A stretch of 16,678 bases of DNA from Euryarchaeota archaeon UBA258 (GTDB lineage: Archaea > Thermoplasmatota > Poseidoniia > Poseidoniales > Poseidoniaceae): the NCBI GenBank assembly GCA_002502605.1, contig DAPR01000044.1, positions 1 to 16,678 on the forward strand, given 5' to 3'. The notes below the pieces were generated by a model that was not told where the DNA came from, did not search any database, and saw nothing but the letters and a program-made list of their open reading frames with translations. Shown here one piece after another: positions 1-6,109 of the stretch. A program made the translations under genes and the position numbers. How positions within the stretch are numbered: position 1 is the first letter of the stretch; every line of letters begins with the position of its first letter.

Positions 1-246
1 CTACAGTCGGGCATGGCTGACAGGTTAGGGGCTGTGTTCGGGTTGACCGGCAGCGGGATCCGCTCTCGTTACGAGGCCTTGGTTGCGGCTGAGCGCGCAG
101 GAGAGATGAACTACAACGGAGCCTTCCTCGATACGGAGAAGAGTTGCCTTGAACTTCTAATGGCTCTGCATCCAGACCACACCTTGATACAAAGGGCCGG
201 TCTCGAGAGTCTATGGAACCTCGGAAAAGAGCCATCATCCTCTTGA
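1..246 (+). CDS. C-terminal fragment of an unrecognised protein (5' end outside window)
   Basis: The reading frame is open from base 1 to a TGA at 244-246, so this is probably the last 81 residues of a gene that starts upstream. An internal ATG at 13 exists but need not be the start. The visible part is soluble, mixed alpha-helical in character, and contains no transmembrane segment or motif I recognise. Its end overlaps the start of the next gene (ATG at 213) by 34 nt in another frame. This suggests translational coupling, or that the frame is spurious near its end. I cannot assign a function, and the possibility that it is not coding remains. Confidence 0.45.
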   Translation, partial: LQSGMADRLGAVFGLTGSGIRSRYEALVAAERAGEMNYNGAFLDTEKSCLELLMALHPDHTLIQRAGLESLWNLGKEPSSS

Positions 247-1103
247 TTACACTGTTGTTAAGCACCCAGACGGTGAGCGCTGGACCCGCAGAAGCGGTCG
301 AAGCCGGTGTTGTCTTTGGTGGCCAATCCACTGAAGCAAATACCTCTTCCACCAACGTGCACAACTTGAGTGAACTGCCAACCATTGTCGAAGTTTACAC
401 GGCAACATGGTGTTCCAATTGCGTTGATGTCGAGCATGCGCTTGACGATGTGGAAGCGAACGCTTCCATGCACCAGTATCACATCCACCGATCTATTTCG
501 GAGATGCAGGATCCGTTCGGCACCGACGTGCTGGATGCCCGGTTCCATGACCGCTACGGCCGTTACTCGCCGCCGGCCGTTGTGTTCAACGGCACAACAA
601 TGGTCAGGGGCAGTGTCGCACAATCCGACAGCCTACAACAGGATTTTTCGACGATTATTGAGCAACCTTTGGACCTCGGCACTGGTTCCAGCAGTTTTGT
701 TTGGACCGTCACCGGCGAGTCACAAGGTACGGCGACATGGGCTCTTGACATCGATACGAGTCAATTTGGCGAAGGTACGCTGGGTGCATATCTATGGGTT
801 GTTGAGGATTCTGCATACTTCAAAGAAGGGACAAACGGCTTAGAGAATTACCCACACATCGTCCGTGACATGATCCATCTGGGCAATGAATCTCAAGGTA
901 CGGTTGAGGTCGTTTTGCCTGCTGCCTTTGATGACGCTGACCTCTCAGTGCACCTCGTCTACCAATTCACTGCGCCTGCTGAAGAAGAGCCTGCCGTTGT
1001 GACCGATGTTGACGAAGACGAGTCTCTTCCGTTTCTTCCAAGCTTGGCAACCCTGTCGATGATTGGCGTTGCAGCCGCTCTAAGACGTCCGCATCAGGGC
1101 TGA
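213..1103 (+). CDS. Secreted thioredoxin-fold protein (Omp28-like) with C-terminal membrane anchor
   Basis: The 296-residue product starts with a basic n-region and a hydrophobic core (residues 8-22), a clear signal peptide that supports the ATG at 213. Residues 57-75 form a thioredoxin-type beta strand followed by TWCSNC, with redox cysteines C67 and C70. A Pro-Pro before a beta strand (YSPPAVVFNG, about 118-127) fits the cis-proline loop. The stretch 87-103 with an HIH and DPF pattern recalls Omp28-like secreted thioredoxins. After an all-beta region comes an acidic spacer (about 256-271), then LPFLPSL, a hydrophobic segment (274-290) and RR at 291-292. This resembles a tripartite archaeal surface-protein sorting signal or a simple C-terminal anchor. 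It likely acts outside the membrane as a disulfide reductase or isomerase; its substrate is unknown. Its last 10 bases overlap the convergent gene at 1094. Confidence 0.8.
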   Translation: MEPRKRAIILLITLLLSTQTVSAGPAEAVEAGVVFGGQSTEANTSSTNVHNLSELPTIVEVYTATWCSNCVDVEHALDDVEANASMHQYHIHRSISEMQDPFGTDVLDARFHDRYGRYSPPAVVFNGTTMVRGSVAQSDSLQQDFSTIIEQPLDLGTGSSSFVWTVTGESQGTATWALDIDTSQFGEGTLGAYLWVVEDSAYFKEGTNGLENYPHIVRDMIHLGNESQGTVEVVLPAAFDDADLSVHLVYQFTAPAEEEPAVVTDVDEDESLPFLPSLATLSMIGVAAALRRPHQG

Positions 1104-3520
1104 TAATCTCCACCCATGGCTCGCTGATTGCCGTTGTCGTCGCGAAGGTCTGCTTCAAGCTCCCAACGAAATGCTGGAACCTCGTCTGGTGCTTGCTGAG
1201 CCTCCATGAAATGCCACCACCATGGTGGAGCACCGCGGAATCCTAAGCGTTCTTGGATTCGAGTGAGGTGCTCACTCAAGTTCCTTCGAGCCCATTGTCG
1301 CGGGTGATCGCGTCGCCGAAACAGGAGCGCTGCACCTTCCCGCCCGTTCTCGACGTATCCTGCTTCCCTGGCAAATTGACGAACTAATCGGCGTTCTGCG
1401 CCCGCTCGCAACGTAACACGAAGCATGCAATGTTGGAAAGAAAGGTCACCCCCATCGCGTGTTGCTATTTTCAGCGTTGAACCAATCGGTTGCTGGAGCA
1501 TAGCCTCCCAAACTCTTGGGAACACTTCACAATACCTGCGTTCGCCATTACGAATATCGCCAATAGGAGCGTCCTGTTCTGCTTGCCCTTGGTTTCGGAT
1601 GAACATCCAATCGTTTCGTTGGCGCGGTTGGATGTAGTCGGCAAAGTCAAAGCGACGATTAAACAGTTCATTTACTCCCCCTCGACGAGGCGTTTCTGGC
1701 TCTTGTTGATCAATCTCAGATAGAGAATCTTGCCACAATTTGGCCATGGCTTCGATTGGGACCGGTCGTTTTGCTGCCAAAGCATGTGATACGAGGATGG
1801 TGGCTTCACCAATGTGCCCGTCAACAGGAACATAGTCGAAATCATAGTTCATGTGTCGGCGATTTCTTCTTTCCATGTATTGGAAGTAGGCATTCTCCCC
1901 CCTCCCACGAGCGTTGGGGCGGCCACGTTGGATTTGGTCGCGGAAGGCTTCCATCCAATACGGGGCGACCATCCCTAATCGTCCCCGCTTGAGGATGGCT
2001 TGGATCTGTTCCACAGATTGACTGTCAAGCAATGCAAGATGATCCTTATCAAGAAGTCCTGGGAAACCGAGAGGTGAGTGATGTGCAATTTGGTTCAACA
2101 GGGAGTCGACCTCCTTTGATGCTCCAACATCATCAAGCAACGTGAGGACCACCGTTGCAAGAGTATCGCCCAGAGGCACATGTGAATGAAATGTACCTGA
2201 ATGAATGCAGATGGAGGTCGTTCTCCGGGGCTTGAGGGAATCCACCAACCGAATCATAAAGGGCGCACCGTGTGCGCCGGGGCCAATCTGAACCTCGTAA
2301 AAATGGCCCAAACGCCCTACGACAAGGATGTATTTATCATGGACAAAAACGCGACCCTTTGCACCATCAATGATGTCATTGAGCAATATAATCGAGCGTT
2401 GAAGCGGAGCAGAAATTTTGGTTGTTGAATCTTCCACCGAGGTCCAGTTCCGTTGAATTGAAAACAACGTCTCACCTACATGTGAGGTCAATGGGGAGAG
2501 GCTCATTGAGAGAAGAAGAGCCCATGTTTTGGGATCGTCTGGCACATTGGTGTGCATCGTTGTCCCTCTTTTAGTCCGAACTCGCATCTTGAGTTTCCCC
2601 CTGACAACCTTTAACGGCCACTTGTATGGTGCATTTTGTTGACGGGTGCCACGGTATGAATTCCAACGTTTCAACCAAGGATAGGAATCCAATTGGTCAA
2701 GGCCATCGGGATGATTGAGGAAAGCCTCTGTGATGTGGACGTGGAAATCAGAGCGTGTGCTCAAGCGGTGTTTGATGTCTCGCGCCCACGCAGCAAGTGG
2801 ATGAATGATGTAATGTTCTGGCGGGGGCAGGTGTTCCTCAGCCATCCAACCGACCCAACTCAAAACGTTCTGCACGGCTGCATGATTCGGTTGTTGAATC
2901 CTACGCATCAACCGTCGGTACCGCAAACGATCCCCTCGGCCCCCGCCGGCTCTTGGTGGCCGCAGCGTTTCATCGCCATTGGAGGAATGAATTGTGCAGC
3001 CAAGAAGGATCATCAATTTGCTGAGATTCCAACCCTTCCTGGCTTGTTTTGAAGCGAGAATTCGTAGGATTGAGACTGTTGGTACAGAGTGAGGTAGCCT
3101 TCGGCCGTTCATGCTGATCCGGTCGTCTTGAAAGGAGAAGTGAAGGCCGTCGTGCATCAAAAAACCGCGGTGAAGAACGATTCGGCCTTCGGCAGAAATT
3201 TTCACGCCTTGTTCGATATCGGCGGCGATTCGGCGCAGTTCAGCATCGGTCGTTGGTGCTTCGATCACAGGATCGGTATCTTCTGCCATTTTCGCCCAGT
3301 TGACTTCTTCAGATTGTTCGTACTTTGATTGAATCAAATTCCATCGCTGTTTTGCGTTGCGGTGGGGCCCGCCCAAAAAGGCCGCAACTTCATCGTGAAG
3401 GAGTTGGGGGATTTCATAATCCCACTCATCCCTCAGTGGCTTTCGATTCAGAGACACGCACAATGCGCATGGCGTTTGTGGCTTGAGGCGCCCACAGACT
3501 TCACATTCCGCCCCTGCCAT
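1094..3520 (-). CDS. Large hypothetical protein with N-terminal zinc-knuckle motif
   Basis: I do not recognise this 808-residue protein. The N-terminus has C6-x2-C9-x8-C18-x2-C21, a compact four-cysteine zinc ribbon or knuckle. Residues 187-209 are Gly/Arg-rich and strongly basic. Residues 388-465 form a beta-rich stretch containing ICIH (437-440) and then PLGDTLATVVLTLLDD (449-464), which may be a small separate domain. The C-terminal third is rich in Arg and Trp, with WWW at 767-769. There is no signal peptide or membrane segment, so it is probably cytoplasmic, and the basic regions plus zinc motif suggest nucleic-acid contact (inference only). The start ATG lies 23 nt after the threonine aldolase stop with no Shine-Dalgarno, but with a TATA-like TTTAAAT about 25 nt upstream, suggesting a leaderless transcript. 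Its stop overlaps the convergent thioredoxin-like gene by 10 bp. Confidence 0.75.
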   Translation of the reverse strand: MAGAECEVCGRLKPQTPCALCVSLNRKPLRDEWDYEIPQLLHDEVAAFLGGPHRNAKQRWNLIQSKYEQSEEVNWAKMAEDTDPVIEAPTTDAELRRIAADIEQGVKISAEGRIVLHRGFLMHDGLHFSFQDDRISMNGRRLPHSVPTVSILRILASKQARKGWNLSKLMILLGCTIHSSNGDETLRPPRAGGGRGDRLRYRRLMRRIQQPNHAAVQNVLSWVGWMAEEHLPPPEHYIIHPLAAWARDIKHRLSTRSDFHVHITEAFLNHPDGLDQLDSYPWLKRWNSYRGTRQQNAPYKWPLKVVRGKLKMRVRTKRGTTMHTNVPDDPKTWALLLSMSLSPLTSHVGETLFSIQRNWTSVEDSTTKISAPLQRSIILLNDIIDGAKGRVFVHDKYILVVGRLGHFYEVQIGPGAHGAPFMIRLVDSLKPRRTTSICIHSGTFHSHVPLGDTLATVVLTLLDDVGASKEVDSLLNQIAHHSPLGFPGLLDKDHLALLDSQSVEQIQAILKRGRLGMVAPYWMEAFRDQIQRGRPNARGRGENAYFQYMERRNRRHMNYDFDYVPVDGHIGEATILVSHALAAKRPVPIEAMAKLWQDSLSEIDQQEPETPRRGGVNELFNRRFDFADYIQPRQRNDWMFIRNQGQAEQDAPIGDIRNGERRYCEVFPRVWEAMLQQPIGSTLKIATRDGGDLSFQHCMLRVTLRAGAERRLVRQFAREAGYVENGREGAALLFRRRDHPRQWARRNLSEHLTRIQERLGFRGAPPWWWHFMEAQQAPDEVPAFRWELEADLRDDNGNQRAMGGDYQP

Positions 3521-3530
3521 GAGAGGAAAA

Positions 3531-3540
3531 CCCTCGAGGG
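3531..3540. repeat. 10-bp perfect palindrome upstream of the 808-residue gene
   Basis: CCCTCGAGGG is a perfect inverted repeat lying between the candidate TATA element and the start codon of the large hypothetical gene. The position would suit an operator overlapping the initiation region, but a 10-bp palindrome can occur by chance and I saw no second copy. Confidence 0.3.
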
Positions 3541-3541
3541 G

Positions 3542-3548
3542 ATTTAAA
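3542..3548 (-). promoter_or_regulatory. Candidate TATA box for the large hypothetical gene
   Basis: On the minus strand the sequence reads TTTAAAT, close to the archaeal TATA consensus. It is centred about 25 nt upstream of the ATG at 3520, the spacing expected for a leaderless transcript. It overlaps the TAA stop of the threonine aldolase gene. No clear BRE purines were seen upstream, so this is a weak call. Confidence 0.35.
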
Positions 3549-4593
3549 CAACGGAGAGTTGATTGAAAGCCGCAATCACTTGATCAACATCCTCGTCAGT
3601 CACGTGTAAATGCACAACAATTCTACAACTGTTTGGGCCAATGTCGAGGACATCGATGGAATGGTCAGACAACAGGTCCATGATTTGGAGCGCAGGTTGA
3701 GTGGAGTCAAAGTAAACCATATTTGTTTCAACAGTATCTAAGTCAACGCTGAACCCTTCGATGGCATCGATGGCGTTTGCCATACGAATCGCTCGCTCGT
3801 GATCCTCAGCCATCCGTTCTACATGATGATCGAGCGCATGGAGTCCTGCGGCTGCAATCATTCCAGCTTGCCTCATGCCGCCTCCAAACATTTTACGCCA
3901 GCGATGGGCCTGGGCTATGAATGAAGCAGAGCCCACCAAGACAGAGCCAATCGGAGCACCTAATCCTTTAGAGAGGCAGATGGAGATTGAATCGTAGTCC
4001 CGTACCATGCGATCGAGTGGTGTTTTTGTTGCAACTGCGGCGTTGAATACCCTTGCTCCATCCATGTGGATAGCGCAATTGTTGGCCTTTGCCACTGCGG
4101 CAATTTCGTCAAGTGTGCGCTGGGGATAACACGCCCCGCCACCCCGGTTAGAGGTGTTTTCAACACACACCAGGGTACCATCGGGATAATGCGAAAGGGA
4201 GCCTGCTTGTTTTCGAATCGCAAGTTGAACGTCATCAGGACGCATCAGTCCGCCATGAACGTCGACGAGGGCGATTGAAGCACCACATAATGCAGCATAA
4301 CCTCCGCCTTCGTAGATGTAGATGTGGCTGTTTTTGGCCGTGATAATTTCATCCCCGGGTGAGGTATGACATCGCAGGGCAATGGCGTTCGCCATCGTGC
4401 CCGAAGGCACGAAGAGCGCGGCTTCTTTTCCACACATTGCGGAAAGGCGTTGCTCAAGTTCTCGAACGGTCGGATCATCGCCAAGAACATCGTCGCCGAC
4501 TGCAGCATGATGCATGGCGTGTCGCATTTCCGGCGTGGGTTGTGTCACCGTATCGGAGCGCAAATCAATGCGGTCTGTTGAGTAGTGGCGCAT
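3544..4593 (-). CDS. ltaE: Low-specificity L-threonine aldolase
   Basis: This is a PLP fold-type I enzyme that cleaves L-threonine or L-allo-threonine to glycine and acetaldehyde in the cytoplasm. The product from ATG 4593 is 349 residues, normal for the family. Visible hallmarks are IDLRSDTVTQPT near the N-terminus, VGDDVLGDDPTV, the phosphate-binding PSGTMAN (residues 63-69), the cofactor-stacking His in SHIYIYEGG, HMDGAR with the PLP-pyridine Asp, and the Schiff-base lysine in CLSKGLGAPIGS (K209). A GTG at 4611 would add six residues, but family proteins begin just before IDLRSDT, so ATG 4593 is preferred. It follows the PTH2 gene by 41 nt in the same co-directional block. Its glycine output would feed one-carbon and purine metabolism, consistent with but not proven by the nearby purM. 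Confidence 0.93.
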   Translation of the reverse strand: MRHYSTDRIDLRSDTVTQPTPEMRHAMHHAAVGDDVLGDDPTVRELEQRLSAMCGKEAALFVPSGTMANAIALRCHTSPGDEIITAKNSHIYIYEGGGYAALCGASIALVDVHGGLMRPDDVQLAIRKQAGSLSHYPDGTLVCVENTSNRGGGACYPQRTLDEIAAVAKANNCAIHMDGARVFNAAVATKTPLDRMVRDYDSISICLSKGLGAPIGSVLVGSASFIAQAHRWRKMFGGGMRQAGMIAAAGLHALDHHVERMAEDHERAIRMANAIDAIEGFSVDLDTVETNMVYFDSTQPALQIMDLLSDHSIDVLDIGPNSCRIVVHLHVTDEDVDQVIAAFNQLSVV

Positions 4594-4634
4594 GATTGCC
4601 CGAAGGCGCACCCCCTCATCAAAGGGCTGGAACT

Positions 4635-5066
4635 TCAGAGCAATTTGAGTGGACCGGTGATGGGTTCCAATTGCGAAGGGTCTGCAGGACCGAGGGCGAC
4701 GACCGTCAATGAACCACTGGGAATTTGGGTGTGGCCTGCATCATGAATCCGGGCGGTAGGGATCTTCAGCCGTTGTGCTTCACGCTCGAGGGTTTCAAGA
4801 TGTGCGGCATCGTCTCCCTTGACGCAGATTTTTTTCTGCCCACTTGCCAACCAAGATTCAACAAGCAATGGGTGACGGTTTGCTGCATCGAGGGTGGCCT
4901 TCACCGCTCCATGACCAACTTGTGCAGCGATTTTCCCTTTGCCCATTTTGAGACCATGATTGACGATGAAGACCATCTTCAATTCCCCTGTAGGAGGCGC
5001 CCCCTCCGGCTTAGGTGCGGTCATTCGGTGAATGAATGCGCGAAGACCCATGGTCCTCTGAGGCAT
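4635..5066 (-). CDS. pth2: Peptidyl-tRNA hydrolase, PTH2 family (copy 1)
   Basis: PTH2 enzymes release peptides from peptidyl-tRNA that drops off the ribosome. This protein has about 25 extra N-terminal residues and then the PTH2 domain. It keeps KMGKGKIAAQ (about 40-49) with the catalytic-region lysine, a KKICVK strand, HDAGHTQI with the conserved Asp and Thr (about 108-115), and the closing GP...GPLKLL. The usual Arg-x-Asp-Leu before MGKGK is altered to NHGL. The ATG at 5066 overlaps the TGA of the preceding gene by one base (TGATG), indicating translational coupling; a TTG at 5069 or an ATG at 5051 (preceded by AGAGG) are alternatives. It aligns without gaps over about 113 residues with the neighbouring copy at roughly 39% identity by eye. 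Confidence 0.9.
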   Translation of the reverse strand: MPQRTMGLRAFIHRMTAPKPEGAPPTGELKMVFIVNHGLKMGKGKIAAQVGHGAVKATLDAANRHPLLVESWLASGQKKICVKGDDAAHLETLEREAQRLKIPTARIHDAGHTQIPSGSLTVVALGPADPSQLEPITGPLKLL

Positions 5067-5434
5067 CAATATGGTTTCAATTCTCCGACGAGTGCATCGA
5101 TTGAGCGGCGTGGACCCGGGCCAATGCCGAGCACTGTGATTGTCCCTGGTTCCACTTCCGTGTGGCCTGCGTCTTTGACCAAATGTGTCACCAAGCCTGC
5201 TGATTGTGCTTGACCTGCAAGACGTTGAAGTTCATTCAAATTATCAATTTTCAGGCATATTTTTCTCGCACCGGATTGACGCCAGCGTTCCGTCAAACGG
5301 GCATGGGATTTTTTGGCCGCAACCGTGCATGCTACGGCTGCATGAGCGCATTGTACCGCTATTTTACCGGTTGAAAGGCGCAGATCGTGTCGAACGATGA
5401 GGGCCATCGTCGGTTCATCAGGCGTCGATGCCAT
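5066..5434 (-). CDS. Peptidyl-tRNA hydrolase 2-like protein (copy 2, tandem paralog)
   Basis: This compact 122-residue protein is essentially a bare PTH2 domain. It keeps IVRHDL (about 13-18) but has LSTGKIAVQ (20-28) in place of MGKGKIAAQ. It retains RKICLK, VKDAGHTEVEPGT (about 86-98) with the conserved Asp and Thr, and GIGP. The key lysine, Asp and Thr are all present, so it may be active. Copy 1 has instead kept MGKGK and lost R-x-D-L, so the two copies are diverged in complementary places. Its start overlaps the end of the ECF S-component gene by 17 nt, and its stop shares a base with the next ATG, so the three are probably cotranslated. A downstream ATG at 5407 would still encode the whole domain. 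Confidence 0.85.
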   Translation of the reverse strand: MASTPDEPTMALIVRHDLRLSTGKIAVQCAHAAVACTVAAKKSHARLTERWRQSGARKICLKIDNLNELQRLAGQAQSAGLVTHLVKDAGHTEVEPGTITVLGIGPGPRRSIDALVGELKPY

Positions 5435-6077
5435 AGCCTTCCATCACCGTTGTATCGAGCGTTTCACGCGTCGGCTGCTCCTCTAAGATTGAGGCGAACC
5501 AGGCTCCAAACCAGACAGCAAATGCGATGTTTCCAACGGCATGAAGAACGTCGAATGGAATTCCGTTGAGCAGGTAAAGCATGAAGTCAACGACGCCAAA
5601 CGTTCCGTCAATGATGGACAGAGAGACAATGAAATCGAACATGAACGCTGTCCCAATGGCCGCAATACAGGTGCGACGGAGATTGTAAACGCCATCGAGA
5701 ACGAGGGTGGCATTGGCCCCTACAACAGCGACCGATGCCCAGCCTATGGCTTGGAAGATGGTCCACCATCCATCGCCCATGATGAAATTCGAAAGCATCG
5801 CAACCATCACGGCGAAGGCAGCGCCTCTACGAGCGCCCAGTTGCGCTCCGACGAGCAAACAAGCGACCGTTACTGGTTGAATGTTCGGCAATGGTTGCAT
5901 CACGACCCGAAGCAGAGAAACGCTCAGGACAAGTGTAGCCATCAACATCACATCGTGGATTGAACGACGCTTAGGTGCTGAAAGAAGCAAAAAGGCCGTG
6001 GAAAGCAAAATGAGGTCCAAAACCAATCCCATTGTTGGTGAAAGCTCGGGACCGTGGGTGCCAAGGGCTTGGAACAT
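5418..6077 (-). CDS. ECF-transporter S component (vitamin uptake, possibly cobalamin)
   Basis: This is an integral membrane protein of about 219 residues with some six hydrophobic segments. Numbered from the GTG at 6089, they lie at about 20-37, 46-64, 74-103, 109-131, 140-160 and 180-201. The family signature is LPNIQPVT (67-74), followed by LGARRG and then SNFIMGDGWWTIFQAIGW (100-117). This matches the PN-x-QP...LG-x-R-x-G...SN-x-x-x-G-x-G-x-W-T-x-x-Q pattern of energy-coupling-factor substrate-binding components. Such proteins bind a vitamin and dock to a shared EcfAA'T motor, which is not in this window. I prefer ATG 6077, preceded by GGTGG at 8 nt, over GTG 6089. The upstream neighbour with a DUF4430-like domain suggests a corrinoid substrate, but other vitamins are possible. 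Confidence 0.8.
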   Translation of the reverse strand: MFQALGTHGPELSPTMGLVLDLILLSTAFLLLSAPKRRSIHDVMLMATLVLSVSLLRVVMQPLPNIQPVTVACLLVGAQLGARRGAAFAVMVAMLSNFIMGDGWWTIFQAIGWASVAVVGANATLVLDGVYNLRRTCIAAIGTAFMFDFIVSLSIIDGTFGVVDFMLYLLNGIPFDVLHAVGNIAFAVWFGAWFASILEEQPTRETLDTTVMEGYGIDA

Positions 6078-6085
6078 GATGAGAG

Positions 6086-6090
6086 CCACC
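6086..6090 (-). promoter_or_regulatory. Weak ribosome binding site for the ECF S component
   Basis: The minus strand reads GGTGG eight bases before the ATG at 6077, partly complementary to the archaeal anti-SD CACCTCC. It overlaps the alternative GTG start at 6089 and so argues for the ATG. Confidence 0.4.
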
Positions 6091-6109
6091 GGCTACCAAG
6101 ATTTGAGGC

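Noticed and set aside
370..843. 157-codon frame overlapping the thioredoxin-like gene
   Set aside because: The other frame has a signal peptide, CxxC site and cis-Pro loop; this one is a shadow.
4725..5213. 162-codon + strand frame across the PTH2 pair
   Set aside because: It is antisense to two clear PTH2 domains and has no motif of its own.
5541..5963. 140-codon open frame on the + strand opposite the ECF S component
   Set aside because: The opposite strand encodes a coherent membrane protein with a family signature; this frame is charged, low in motifs and antisense.
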